NCBI GenBank assembly: GCA_030645955.1
Contig: JAUSMR010000156.1
Coordinates: 1 to 61,321 of the forward strand
Origin: Gallionella sp.
GTDB taxonomy: Bacteria > Pseudomonadota > Gammaproteobacteria > Burkholderiales > Gallionellaceae
Length of the DNA: 61,321 nucleotides
Direction of reading: 5' to 3'
Every line of letters begins with the position of its first letter. Positions within the stretch are counted from its first letter, which is position 1. The position numbers and the translations under genes were made by a program. The notes under the pieces are model-generated. The model ran no database searches. It was not told where the DNA came from and worked only from the letters and a program-made list of their open reading frames with translations. Positions 48,182 to 56,792 of this stretch are shown here, one piece after another.

Positions 48182-50839
48182 ATGAGCACAAATTTTCATA
48201 TCCGCAAGGTCGCAGTTCTCGGTGCAGGCGTAATGGGCGCGCAGATCGCCGCGCATCTGGTCAACGCCAATGTGCCGACCATCCTGTTCGACCTGCCCGC
48301 CCGCGAGGGCGAGCCGAACGGCATCGTCAACAAGGCTCTGGAAGGATTAAAGAAACTCGACCCCAGCCCGCTATCCAGCCCGTCGCGCGTCTGCTTCATC
48401 GCTGCGGCGAATTACGAGCAACATCTCGACCAGCTGCGCGACTGCGACCTGGTCATCGAGGCAATCGCCGAGCGCCTCGACTGGAAATCCGACCTGTACC
48501 GCAAGGTTGCTCCCTACCTCGGCCCGCAAACCATCTTCGCCAGCAACACCTCCGGCCTGTCGATCAACCAGCTCGGCGCAGCCTTCCCCGAAAACCTGCG
48601 CCATCGCTTCTGCGGCATTCACTTCTTCAACCCGCCGCGCTACATGCACCTGGTCGAGTTGATTCCCTGCGCGCAGACAGAAGCGCCGCTGCTCGACCAA
48701 CTGGAGACCTTCCTCGTCTCCACGCTGGGCAAGGGCGTGGTGCGCGCCAAGGACACGCCCAACTTCATCGCCAACCGCATCGGCGTATTCTCGATGCTCG
48801 CCACCAAACACCACGCGCAGGCGTTCAACCTCGGCGTCGACACCGTGGATGCGCTGACCGGGCGCTATCTCGGCCGCCCCAAGAGCGCGACCTTCCGCAC
48901 GCTGGACATCGTCGGGCTGGACGTGTTCGCGCACGTGGTCAACACCATGCGCGAGAACCTCACCGACGATCCGTGGCACAAGCATTTCGAGTTGCCGGGC
49001 TGGTTCGCCTACCTCGTCGACCAAGGCTCGCTGGGCCAGAAGACCAGGCGCGGCATCTACCAGAAGATCGGCAAGGACATCCAGGTGCTCGACCTGCACA
49101 CCAGGGAATATCGCCTCTCCGATGCCAAGATAGACGATAGCGTGAAAGACATCCTGCGCGAACGCGACTGGGCGAAGAAGCTCGCCGGACTGCGCGGCAA
49201 CCAACATCCGCAGGCGCAATTCCTGTGGGCGGTATTCCGCGACGTGTTCCACTACTGCGCGCTGCAACTCGAGAGCATCGCCGACAACGCCCGCGATTTG
49301 GATTTCGCCGTGCGCTGGGGCTTCGGCTGGGACAGCGGCCCGTTCGAGATATGGCAGGCCGCAGGCTGGCAACAAGTGGCAGGCTGGATCGCCGCCGACA
49401 TCGCTGCAGGCAAAGCGATGGCCAGCACCCCCCTGCCCGCCTGGGCCGCCGACCCTACCCGCACCGGCGTGCATACCACGCAAGGATCTTACTCCCCTCG
49501 CCCGATACCCTCTCCTCAATCCTCTGATGGAACAACTAGCCATTCGACTAGCCCATCAAAAAACAATGGGCAAGTCGCTGGTTATCCCGCAAGCGGGCGA
49601 GGAAGCGAACGAGAAAAACGATTGTTAAATCCAGCGGGAGAGGGAGGAGCGCAGCGGAGGGAGAGGGACTATCAGCCCCGCTCCGCCCTCCCCGTCTACC
49701 GCCGCCAGCTCTTCCCCGACCGCCTGCTCGGCGAAGAACGCCAATACGGCGAGACCGTATTCGAGACCGACGAAGTGCGCCTATGGCACATGGGCGACAG
49801 CATCGCGATCCTCAGCTTCAAAACCAAGATGCACACCGTCAGCAATGAAGTGCTGGACGGCATCCTGCGCGCAGTGGATGAAGCCGAAGCGCATTTCACC
49901 GCGCTTATCCTGTGGCAGGCCGAACCGCCCTTCTCCGCCGGCGCGAACCTGCTGCAACTGATGCAGGGCGTGCAGGAACCGGCGCCGGATGCGGGCCTGT
50001 TCGACAAGCTCAAACAAGCCGCGAACCGCGTCAAATATACCGTCGCGGGCGGAGGCGGACTGGGTGATGTGCTCAACGCCGCCGCCGGCAACGTGCCGCA
50101 CGTCGAAGCCGTGGTCGCCAAATTCCAGCAGGTTTCCCAGCGCCTCAAATACGCACAGGTGCCCACCATCGCCGCCGTGGATGGCCTGGCGCTCGGCGGA
50201 GGCTGCGAATTCTCCATCCACTGCACGCGCATCGTCGCCACGCTGGAAAGCTACATCGGCCTGGTCGAAGTCGGCGTCGGCGTGTTGCCCGCAGGCGGCG
50301 GCTGCAAGGAGATGGCACAACGCGCGGCACAGGAAGCGCAGCGTTTCGCCAACGACAACCGCATCGACGTCTTCCCCTTCCTGCGCCGCTACTTCCAGAA
50401 CATCGCGATGGGCGAAGTCTCCAAGAGCGCCGAACTGGCGCGCGAAATGGGCTACCTCAGGCAATCCGACCGCATCGTGCTCAACCGCTTCGAACTGCTG
50501 CACATCGCCAGGGAAGAAGCCAGGGCGCTCAACGCCACCGCCTACAGGCCGCCATTACAATCGCGCCAGATCGCCGTCGCCGGACGCACCGGCATCGCCA
50601 CCCTCAAGGCCGCGATGGTCAACATGCTCGAAGGCGGCTTCATCTCCGAACACGACTACAACATTGGCTGCCGCATCGCCGAGACAATGTGCGGCGGCGA
50701 CGTGGAAGCGGGCAGTCTGGTGGACGAACAATGGCTGCTGGATTTGGAGCGAAAAAACTTTATGGAATTGCTGGCGACGGATAAGACCAGGGCGCGGGTG
50801 GAGTACATGCTGAAGAATGGGAAGCCGTTGAGGAATTAA
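48182..50839 (+). CDS. 3-hydroxyacyl-CoA dehydrogenase/enoyl-CoA hydratase fusion with a repeat-filled linker
   Basis: An 885-residue beta-oxidation protein. The NAD domain is N-terminal (AVLGAGVMGAQIAAHLVNAN, about residues 12-31), followed by the 3HCDH C-domains (to about 430) and a crotonase domain (about 540-770: PPFSAGANLLQLM, VDGLALGGGCEFSIHC), the reverse order to E. coli FadB. Relatives are about 800 residues. The extra length lies in the linker (about 436-500), which is made of two dispersed repeats: a CCCGCAAGCGGG-type element interrupted by a 60-bp hairpin element encoding 20 codons from D449 to Y468. ATG 48182 is the family start; a longer frame upstream is repeat DNA. Confidence 0.93.
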   Translation: MSTNFHIRKVAVLGAGVMGAQIAAHLVNANVPTILFDLPAREGEPNGIVNKALEGLKKLDPSPLSSPSRVCFIAAANYEQHLDQLRDCDLVIEAIAERLDWKSDLYRKVAPYLGPQTIFASNTSGLSINQLGAAFPENLRHRFCGIHFFNPPRYMHLVELIPCAQTEAPLLDQLETFLVSTLGKGVVRAKDTPNFIANRIGVFSMLATKHHAQAFNLGVDTVDALTGRYLGRPKSATFRTLDIVGLDVFAHVVNTMRENLTDDPWHKHFELPGWFAYLVDQGSLGQKTRRGIYQKIGKDIQVLDLHTREYRLSDAKIDDSVKDILRERDWAKKLAGLRGNQHPQAQFLWAVFRDVFHYCALQLESIADNARDLDFAVRWGFGWDSGPFEIWQAAGWQQVAGWIAADIAAGKAMASTPLPAWAADPTRTGVHTTQGSYSPRPIPSPQSSDGTTSHSTSPSKNNGQVAGYPASGRGSEREKRLLNPAGEGGAQRRERDYQPRSALPVYRRQLFPDRLLGEERQYGETVFETDEVRLWHMGDSIAILSFKTKMHTVSNEVLDGILRAVDEAEAHFTALILWQAEPPFSAGANLLQLMQGVQEPAPDAGLFDKLKQAANRVKYTVAGGGGLGDVLNAAAGNVPHVEAVVAKFQQVSQRLKYAQVPTIAAVDGLALGGGCEFSIHCTRIVATLESYIGLVEVGVGVLPAGGGCKEMAQRAAQEAQRFANDNRIDVFPFLRRYFQNIAMGEVSKSAELAREMGYLRQSDRIVLNRFELLHIAREEARALNATAYRPPLQSRQIAVAGRTGIATLKAAMVNMLEGGFISEHDYNIGCRIAETMCGGDVEAGSLVDEQWLLDLERKNFMELLATDKTRARVEYMLKNGKPLRN
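49508..49620. repeat. CCCGCAAGCGGG-type repeat interrupted by the 60-bp element
   Basis: CCCTCTCCTCAATCCTCT (49508-49525) and CCCGCAAGCGGGCGAGGAAG onward (49586-49620) are the two halves of a repeat that is uninterrupted at 52662-52712. The 60-bp hairpin element sits exactly between them. The uninterrupted coding version would read SPQSS-PASGRG. Confidence 0.8.
49526..49585. mobile_element. 60-bp in-frame hairpin element, copy A
   Basis: Exactly 60 bp and 20 codons, from DGTTSHSTSP to NNGQVAGY. Core TAGCCATTCGACTAG pairs with CAAGTCGCTGGTTA; between them GCCCAT and ATGGGC form a tip stem around an A-rich loop. It matches copy B (59820) at 50 of 60 positions in the same reading phase. Its boundaries are fixed by comparison with the uninterrupted repeat at 52662. 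Confidence 0.8.
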
Positions 50840-50994
50840 TCCTCACCTAATGAACGTTTAATGGCGGATATAAATCAAATTGGGGCACTATGAGTGACAC
50901 TTCTGGAATCACTATTACAGCGCAAGAAGCCTGTGTAAGTCCAAGGTCTATTTTGGAGAAACAATTGGGGACGTACCACGATTTATGAAAGACG

Positions 50995-51049
50995 CGTAGG
51001 TCGGGCTCCGCCCGGCAATAATTTTGCGGCGGGTGTAACACGCCCTACG
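50995..51049. repeat. GTAGG palindromic repeat, copy 3
   Basis: CGTAGGTCGGGCTCCGCCC (50995-51013) faces GGCGGGTGTAACACGCCCTACG (51028-51049). The ends match the GTAGGG family while the middle differs. It fills much of the 233-base gap between the fadB-type gene and the thiolase gene. Confidence 0.65.
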
Positions 51050-51072
51050 GAACCACGAATCAGGAGAGCGCC

Positions 51073-52269
51073 ATGAGCAAACAAGTACAGGAAGCCTACA
51101 TTGTCGCCGCGACACGCACGCCGGTGGGCAAGGCGCCGCGCGGGATGTTCCGCAATACCCGTCCCGATGATCTGCTGGTGCATGTGTTGAGGAGCGTGCT
51201 GTCACAGGCGCCGTCGCTCGACCCGGCGAGCATCGGTGATGTGATCGTCGGTTGTGCGATGCCGGAAGCGGAGCAGGGAATTAACGTGGCGCGTATCGCG
51301 CTGCTGCTGGCGGGGTTGCCGAACGTGGTGCCGGGGCTGACCGTCAACCGTTTCTGTTCTTCCGGCTTGCAGGCAGTGGCGCTGGCGGCGGATCGCATCC
51401 GGCTCGGCGAGGCCGAGGTGATGATTGCGGCGGGCATGGAGAGCATGAGTATGGTACCGATGATGGGCAACAAGATCGCGTTCAATCCGGCGATCTTCGA
51501 GGATGAACATGTTGCCATTGCTTACGGGATGGGCATCACCGCCGAAAAGGTGGCGGAGCGCTGGAAGGTGTCGCGCCAGGCGCAGGATGAATTCGCCTAC
51601 CAGAGCCACCAGCGCGCCATGAGGGCGATTGCTTCCGGCGAGTTCAAGGACGAAATTACGCCGTTCCGTATCGAAGAGCACATGCCGGATTTGAATACGC
51701 GCGAGGTGACAACAAAGACGCGCGAAGTTTCGCAGGACGAAGGGCCGCGCGCCGATACTTCGGTCGAGGCTTTGAGCAAACTCAAACCGGTGTTTGCGCA
51801 GAAGGGTTCGGTCACGGCGGGCAACAGTTCGCAGATGTCTGACGGCGCGGCTGCGGTGCTGCTGTGCTCCGAGTCCGCGCTGAAGCGCTACAACCTCGCG
51901 CCCATCGGCAAGTTCCTCGGCTTCAGCGTCGCGGGCGTGCCGCCGGAGATCATGGGCATCGGCCCGAAGGAGGCGATTCCACGCGTGTTGAAGCAAGTGG
52001 GATTGAGCCTGAAAGACATGGGCTGGATCGAACTCAACGAGGCCTTCGCCGCGCAATCGCTGGCAGTCATCAACGATGTCGGCCTCGATCCGGCTATCGT
52101 CAACCCGCTCGGCGGCGCGATCGCGCTTGGGCACCCGCTCGGCGCGACCGGCGCGATCCGCACCGCAACTTTGTTGCACGGCCTGCGCCGCCGCAAACAG
52201 AAGTACGGTATGGTGACGATGTGCATCGGCACCGGCATGGGCGCAGCGGGCATTTTCGAAGCGCTGTAG
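51073..52269 (+). CDS. fadA: Acetyl-CoA acyltransferase (thiolase)
   Basis: A 398-residue thiolase that cleaves 3-ketoacyl-CoA. The nucleophilic Cys is in VNRFCSSGLQAVALAADRI (about residue 95), the His in GGAIALGHPLGATGAIRT and the second Cys in VTMCIGTGMGAAGIFE. It follows the fadB-type gene, forming the fadBA pair, though a repeat lies between. Ribosome site CAGGAGAG supports the start. Confidence 0.96.
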   Translation: MSKQVQEAYIVAATRTPVGKAPRGMFRNTRPDDLLVHVLRSVLSQAPSLDPASIGDVIVGCAMPEAEQGINVARIALLLAGLPNVVPGLTVNRFCSSGLQAVALAADRIRLGEAEVMIAAGMESMSMVPMMGNKIAFNPAIFEDEHVAIAYGMGITAEKVAERWKVSRQAQDEFAYQSHQRAMRAIASGEFKDEITPFRIEEHMPDLNTREVTTKTREVSQDEGPRADTSVEALSKLKPVFAQKGSVTAGNSSQMSDGAAAVLLCSESALKRYNLAPIGKFLGFSVAGVPPEIMGIGPKEAIPRVLKQVGLSLKDMGWIELNEAFAAQSLAVINDVGLDPAIVNPLGGAIALGHPLGATGAIRTATLLHGLRRRKQKYGMVTMCIGTGMGAAGIFEAL

Positions 52270-52330
52270 GGTGGCGGCCATGACACGGCGTTGCGAAGCA
52301 TCAGGGGCGGGAATGGCCGCCTCACACCCG

Positions 52331-52365
52331 CTCCCGCAGACGGCTGGCTCCGCCAGTAACGTGTC
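52331..52365. repeat. Palindromic repeat, family LPQ-TAG (copy 2)
   Basis: 35 bp that match 3864-3898 in copA at 31 positions. Here it reads LPQTAGSASNVS in the frame that is continuous with the ATP-grasp-like gene downstream, but lies before its likely start. Confidence 0.65.
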
Positions 52366-52367
52366 GC

Positions 52368-52457
52368 GGGATGTGCATTCCATGCACCAGACCTCCGTCA
52401 GCCAATTAGCGCACCCTGCTTCATCGGCAGCAACACTGAATGGCGATTGCCATTCAG
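52368..52457. repeat. Composite repeat DNA before the ATP-grasp-like gene
   Basis: GGGATGTGCATTCCATGCACC (52368-52388, split here as GGGATGTGCATT and CCATGCACC) with GCGCACCCTGC (52409-52419) resembles a worn GTAGGGTGC element. It is followed by a perfect 9-bp hairpin, CTGAATGGC / GCCATTCAG with loop GATT (52436-52457), ending 2 bases before the chosen ATG at 52460, where it could hide the ribosome site. Confidence 0.5.
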
Positions 52458-52459
52458 CC

Positions 52460-53695
52460 ATGTTGAACCGCACCGCGCTGCAACACTCGATGCAGGCACA
52501 AGGCGAGACGTGGCATGGCCTGGTAACGGAGCGTTGCCCGAATTTGTTTGCCAATGTGCCGGTGTTTATCTCGGCTACGCAGATGCAGCAGATGCGCGAG
52601 GTGATTGGGGCGGTGGAACGGGTGGTGGCGCTGCCGGGGTGGAGTGTCTCCTCCCTGAAAGCCCCTCTCCTCAATCCTCTCCCGCAAGCGGGAGAGGAGG
52701 CAAACGTGAAAAGCATTTTTCAATCCCTTGGCGTGTTCTTCGGCTACGACTTTCATCTGAACAGCGACGGCGCTCATCTGATCGAAATAAATACCAATGC
52801 GGGCGGCGGGTTTCTGAATGCGCTGCTGCTCGACAGCCAGCACGAAACCGGATTGCCGGGCTTAGCGGTGGCGGAAGAAAATCTCGAACAAGTGTTCCTC
52901 GAGATGTTCCGCAACGAGTGGCGGATGACGCGCGGCGGTGCGCCGCTCCATAGCGTCGCCATCGTGGACGAGCAGCCTGAAACGCAATATTTGTATCCCG
53001 AATTCCTGCTGGCGCAACGCATGTTCGAGCGCGCCGGGATTGCGGTTTACATCGCCGATCCCGCCGCGTTGCAGGCGCGCGGCGATGGCCTGTATCTTGA
53101 ATCTTCTGGCGACGGCCAGAAGATCGACCTGGTGTACAACCGCCTGACGGATTTTTCTTTGCAGCGGTATCCCGCATTGCGGCAGGCTTATCTGGATGGC
53201 AGCGTCGTGCTGACGCCAAATCCCGCGCACTACGGACGCTATGCCGACAAGTGCAACCTGGCGCGGCTGACCGATGCGGACGCGTTGCGTGCGCTCGGCG
53301 CCAGCGAAGCCGACATCACCGCCTTGCAAGCCGGTATTCCGCACACCATCGTGGTGAAAGCGTACATGGAAGAAACGTTATGGCAGGAGCGCAAAAGTCT
53401 GTTCTTCAAGCCGAATAGCGGCTACGGCAGCAAGGGCGCGTATCGTGGCGAGAAGCTGACCAAGCGCGTGTTTGCTGAAATTTTGCAGTCTGATTATGTC
53501 GCGCAGAAATTGGCTCCGCCGGGTGAGCGCAGCGTTTGCGTGAACGATGCCGGGCCTGTTTCGCTCAAGTACGATGTGCGCTGTTATGTTTATCACGGGC
53601 GGGTGCAACTGGTTGCCGCGCGGCTCTACCAGGGCCAGACCACCAATTTTCGCACGCCGGGCGGCGGCTTTGCGCTGGTACGTGTTGTAGAATGA
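52460..53695 (+). CDS. ATP-grasp-like protein of unknown function
   Basis: A 411-residue protein from ATG 52460. ATP-grasp-like blocks are visible: FFGYDFHLNSDG and LIEINTNAGGGF (about residues 95-118), KSLFFKPNSGYGSKGAYRG (about 312-330), YVAQKLAPPGE, KYDVRCYVYHG and the final TNFRTPGGGF. It may ligate a small molecule or peptide, but the substrate is unknown. The frame is open upstream to 52271; that part is composite repeat DNA, so I doubt it is coding. Residues about 68-85 (SLKAPLLNPLPQAGEEANVK in part) come from a CCCGCAAGCGGG-type repeat inserted in frame. Confidence 0.7.
   Translation: MLNRTALQHSMQAQGETWHGLVTERCPNLFANVPVFISATQMQQMREVIGAVERVVALPGWSVSSLKAPLLNPLPQAGEEANVKSIFQSLGVFFGYDFHLNSDGAHLIEINTNAGGGFLNALLLDSQHETGLPGLAVAEENLEQVFLEMFRNEWRMTRGGAPLHSVAIVDEQPETQYLYPEFLLAQRMFERAGIAVYIADPAALQARGDGLYLESSGDGQKIDLVYNRLTDFSLQRYPALRQAYLDGSVVLTPNPAHYGRYADKCNLARLTDADALRALGASEADITALQAGIPHTIVVKAYMEETLWQERKSLFFKPNSGYGSKGAYRGEKLTKRVFAEILQSDYVAQKLAPPGERSVCVNDAGPVSLKYDVRCYVYHGRVQLVAARLYQGQTTNFRTPGGGFALVRVVE
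52662..52712. repeat. CCCGCAAGCGGG-type repeat, uninterrupted copy, in frame
   Basis: CTCTCCCGCAAGCGGGAGAG forms a stem-loop within a 51-bp segment flanked by CCTCAATC and GGCAAACGTGAAAA. It lies in frame in the ATP-grasp-like gene (reading PLLNPLPQAGEEANVK). It shows what the interrupted copy at 49508-49620 looked like before insertion. Confidence 0.8.
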
Positions 53696-53725
53696 CGGCG
53701 AATATTTACTGCAAGAAACAGTTGG

Positions 53726-53895
53726 TCCACGAAAGACACGAAAAGCACCAAATGAGGTAAACAGGTATTTCACCGCAAAGTGGAAGCCCACAGAATTCTC
53801 CAGTAAACACCGGGTAACAGGTTGTTACCTGAGAGTGAATGGCATAATTACTTCAGCATAGCGATTTGTTTCGTGCCTTTCGTGTTTTTCGTGGA
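53726..53895. repeat. CCACGAAA inverted-repeat element, copy 2
   Basis: TCCACGAAAGACACGAAAAG (53726-53745) faces ATTTGTTTCGTGCCTTTCGT onward to GTTTTTCGTGGA (53864-53895). The two arms are near reverse complements, about 110 bases apart, and match the arms at 47958-48062. It occupies the gap before crcB. Confidence 0.75.
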
Positions 53896-53929
53896 TAAAT
53901 TGTCGTTTGCTTTAATTAAATACATTTTC

Positions 53930-54313
53930 ATGACTCTTTACGCTTTTCTCGCAATCGGAATCGGCGCGGCACTCGGCGCGTGGCTGCGCTGGGGATTCGG
54001 GCTGTGGTTCAACCCGGCGCTGCCGGAATTGCCGCTCGGCACGCTTGCCGCCAACCTGGTCGGCGGCTATCTGATCGGCCTGGCCATGGCATTTTTCATG
54101 CAGCATCCCGGCGTATCGCCGGAATGGCGGCTGCTCATCATCACCGGCTTTCTCGGCGGGCTGACCACCTTTTCCACCTTCTCGGCGGAGACCGTCACGC
54201 TGTTGATGCGCGGGCAGTATGCGTGGGGAGCGGGCATCATTGCGGCGCATCTCGGCGGTTCGTTGCTGATGACGGTGCTGGGCATCCAGACTTTCAAATG
54301 GCTTCAACAATAG
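53930..54313 (+). CDS. crcB: Fluoride channel CrcB/Fluc
   Basis: A 127-residue membrane protein that exports fluoride. Four helices and the family motifs [38 protein letters not shown] and [17 protein letters not shown] (the Phe box and sodium site) are present. The ATG at 53930 is the family start; an upstream frame lies in repeat DNA. The next gene, DUF190, begins 10 bases later. No fluoride riboswitch was seen upstream. Confidence 0.94.
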   Translation: MTLYAFLAIGIGAALGAWLRWGFGLWFNPALPELPLGTLAANLVGGYLIGLAMAFFMQHPGVSPEWRLLIITGFLGGLTTFSTFSAETVTLLMRGQYAWGAGIIAAHLGGSLLMTVLGIQTFKWLQQ

Positions 54314-54323
54314 GGATTCAATC

Positions 54324-54629
54324 ATGGATATGCTTGCTTTTTATGTCAGCGAAAAACAACATCATGCCGGCAAGCCGCTGTATGAATGGCTGCTGGAAGA
54401 AGCCAAGTCGCTGGGTATTCACGGGGGTTCTGCATTTCGCGCGATTGCCGGGTTTGGCCGGCACGGAAAAATGCACGAGGAAACTTTTTTTGAGCTGGCT
54501 GGCGAACTGGCGGTAAAAGTCGAGTTCATTCTGGATGATGCTCTTGCTGACCAGCTACTGGAGAAGGTGCGCAGCCAAGGCAAGAATGTGTTTTATGCGC
54601 GTCACAAAGTGCAGGCGGGGATTATTTGA
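54324..54629 (+). CDS. DUF190 family protein
   Basis: A 101-residue small protein with the DUF190 pattern (YVSEKQHHAGKPLYEWLLEE, GGSAFRAIAGFGRHGKMHEE, VEFILDDALADQLLEKV), a ferredoxin-like PII-type fold. DUF190 genes commonly follow crcB, so it is probably part of fluoride resistance or its regulation (inference). Confidence 0.88.
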   Translation: MDMLAFYVSEKQHHAGKPLYEWLLEEAKSLGIHGGSAFRAIAGFGRHGKMHEETFFELAGELAVKVEFILDDALADQLLEKVRSQGKNVFYARHKVQAGII

Positions 54630-54656
54630 GAAAGTGTATTTTGACAGGAGGTCGCC

Positions 54657-54815
54657 ATGAGTAAATCAGTTTTGCTGCCGTCCTTCGCCTATGCCCATGC
54701 CGGTGCCGAAGAGGCTGGCGGTTCTATCTTTGGAGATGCAGCAACTCGCAAGAAAGCCGTATGGTCCATTCTATCGGAGCAAGCATCGCGCTGTGTGGGG
54801 CGTATCTGGCAGTAA
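54657..54815 (+). CDS. Possible small protein, 52 residues
   Basis: An ATG after a strong ribosome site (GACAGGAGGTC, 7 bases upstream) opens 52 codons, MSKSVLLPSFAYAHAGAEEA at the start and CVGRIWQ at the end. It has no family I recognise. It may be a real small gene translated with crcB-DUF190 or the stub of a broken gene. Confidence 0.35.
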   Translation: MSKSVLLPSFAYAHAGAEEAGGSIFGDAATRKKAVWSILSEQASRCVGRIWQ

Positions 54816-54868
54816 CTTAGCTGATTATTGATCCGGCACGATTAAATAGCTCCCGTACAGGGATAGCA

Positions 54869-55618
54869 CTACCACGGACGCATCTTCAGCATCGTTAGCA
54901 CCTTGCCATCGCTCTTTCCCACCAGTACCGCCAGGTTCCGATATTTGGCACGCAGAGGCAGAAAGCCCACATCCGCTTCGTTCCGTCCGCTAGTGTGTAC
55001 TGCTTCATCTATCTCGGCTGCGCGATCCGGGTTAAGTTTCTTTAACTCTGACAGCGGCTTGGCGGATAGGCCCGCAGCAGCCATATGTTCTGCGTAAGGC
55101 ATGTAGTATTGCGGAAACAGTGGCAAATCTTTTCCGGATAGTGCGCTCAATACCACCTCGTTTCTTTCCTTGATGTCGGTCGGCATCTCCGAATAAACGT
55201 AAACTGGGCCGGTATGCGGTAGCGATCGGTATTCCGGATATTTGGCTTTGGCAATATCTTCCTTGCTCAATATATTGGCGGTAACCAGGTCGAATGAATC
55301 CTTGCTGAATACCACATACACCGGGCGTGCCTGAAACACCACACTCATGCCGTAGATCAGCGCTGAAACTTGCAGCAGGGCGATTACTGATAGATCGAAA
55401 ATCAGCGCTTTGCGGCTCTTCTTCGCATTGAAAATTAACAGTGTAATGAATGGACCCAATGTCACATGCACACCGAGCAGAATCAGCAAAACTTGCTGCC
55501 CTCCAACCGCTGCGAAAAGCGGGGGCGGATACCAGAGCATTAGCATAAGCGCGAGCACCGCTGCCGCGATGATTGCGCTTAAGGCAAGATGTATTGAGGA
55601 AGCTTTCCAGCGTGACAT
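54869..55618 (-). CDS. TfpX/TfpZ-like type IV pilin accessory protein
   Basis: A 249-residue membrane protein with three N-terminal helices (about residues 7-33, 37-58 and 67-90) and a periplasmic C-terminal domain. HVTLGPFITLLIFNAKKSRK, DLSVIALLQVSALIYGM and the VFSKDSFDLV block are typical of TfpZ-type pilin accessory proteins. It usually lies beside a pilin gene, but none is here; it follows dnaJ by 37 bases on the same strand. ATG 55618 is the family start. Confidence 0.78.
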   Translation of the reverse strand: MSRWKASSIHLALSAIIAAAVLALMLMLWYPPPLFAAVGGQQVLLILLGVHVTLGPFITLLIFNAKKSRKALIFDLSVIALLQVSALIYGMSVVFQARPVYVVFSKDSFDLVTANILSKEDIAKAKYPEYRSLPHTGPVYVYSEMPTDIKERNEVVLSALSGKDLPLFPQYYMPYAEHMAAAGLSAKPLSELKKLNPDRAAEIDEAVHTSGRNEADVGFLPLRAKYRNLAVLVGKSDGKVLTMLKMRPW

Positions 55619-55655
55619 AACAGTTGAAGATCGTGATGTAGCGCGCGGCAGTTTA

Positions 55656-56786
55656 TCACCCCGCAAAAAAGTCCTTGACCTTATTCATCCATGATTTCGC
55701 GCGCGGGTTGTGGCGTTCGCTGTCTTTGTCGTTGATGGCTTCGAACTCGCGCAGCAATTCCTTCTGACGGTCAGTCAGATTGACTGGCGTTTCCACCGCC
55801 ACGTGGCAATGCAAATCGCCATAACTGGCACTACGGACTCCCTTGATGCCCTTGCCGCGCAGCCGGAATATTTTCCCGCTTTGCGTTTCGGCAGGAATCT
55901 TGATCGAGGCCACTCCGTCCAGCGTGGGGATTTCAATCGAGCCTCCCAACGCGGCAATGCTGAAGCTGATCGGCATTTCACAATGCAAATCGTTGTGGTC
56001 ACGCTGGAAAACCGCGTGCGGCTTGGTGTTGATCACCACATACAAATCGCCGGGGGGCCCGCCATTCGCACCATGCTCACCCTCGCCGGCGAGACGGATA
56101 CGATCGTCATTGTCCACGCCCGCCGGAATTTTTACCGACAGTGTCTTGTGTTGCTTGATACGGCCGTTGCCGTTGCAATCCTTGCACGGCGAGGAGATTA
56201 TTTTTCCGCTGCCGTGACAGCGCGGGCAGGTTTGCTGGATGGAGAAAAAGCCCTGTTGCACACGCACTTGACCATGGCCGCTACAGGTGGTGCAGGTGGC
56301 CGGGGTGGTGCCGGGCTTTGCGCCTGAGCCGTGACAGGTTTCGCATTCCGCCATGGTGGGGATGCGAATCTGCGTCTCGGTGCCGCGTGCGGCTTGTTCG
56401 AGGGTAATTTCCAAATTGTAGCGGAGGTCTGCGCCGCGGTGCACATTGCTGCGCCCGCCGCCGCCGCGTCCACCGCCGAAAATATCGCCGAAGATGTCGG
56501 AAAAATCGAAGCCTGCCGCACCGCCCGCGCCGAACGGGCCGCCGCCGCCCATACCGCCCGCTTCAAATGCGGCGTGACCATGCTGGTCGTAAGCCGCACG
56601 CTTCTGCCCGTCGCTCAGCGTTTCATAGGCTTCCTTGGCTTCCTTGAAGTGCTCCTCAGATTTGGGGTTGTCAGGATTACGGTCTGGGTGATGCTTCATC
56701 GCCAATTTGCGATAAGCCTTCTTGATTTCTTCGTCCGACGCGTCGCGGTTGATACCAAGGACTTCGTAGTAGTCTTTTTTTGACAT
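55656..56786 (-). CDS. dnaJ: Chaperone DnaJ (Hsp40)
   Basis: A 376-residue co-chaperone that delivers substrates to DnaK and stimulates its ATPase. The J domain (residues 1-70) has the HPD motif in [10 protein letters not shown]; a Gly/Phe-rich linker (about 75-120) follows, then four zinc-binding CxxCxGxG units ([32 protein letters not shown]) and the substrate domain. Last gene of grpE-dnaK-dnaJ. Confidence 0.97.
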   Translation of the reverse strand: MSKKDYYEVLGINRDASDEEIKKAYRKLAMKHHPDRNPDNPKSEEHFKEAKEAYETLSDGQKRAAYDQHGHAAFEAGGMGGGGPFGAGGAAGFDFSDIFGDIFGGGRGGGGRSNVHRGADLRYNLEITLEQAARGTETQIRIPTMAECETCHGSGAKPGTTPATCTTCSGHGQVRVQQGFFSIQQTCPRCHGSGKIISSPCKDCNGNGRIKQHKTLSVKIPAGVDNDDRIRLAGEGEHGANGGPPGDLYVVINTKPHAVFQRDHNDLHCEMPISFSIAALGGSIEIPTLDGVASIKIPAETQSGKIFRLRGKGIKGVRSASYGDLHCHVAVETPVNLTDRQKELLREFEAINDKDSERHNPRAKSWMNKVKDFFAG

Positions 56787-56792
56787 GATTGA

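Noticed and set aside
53696..53929. Fluoride riboswitch upstream of crcB
   Set aside because: The stretch is taken up by the CCACGAAA inverted repeat, and I could not find the crcB-motif core (GGNGAUGG...CC with the downstream CUG).
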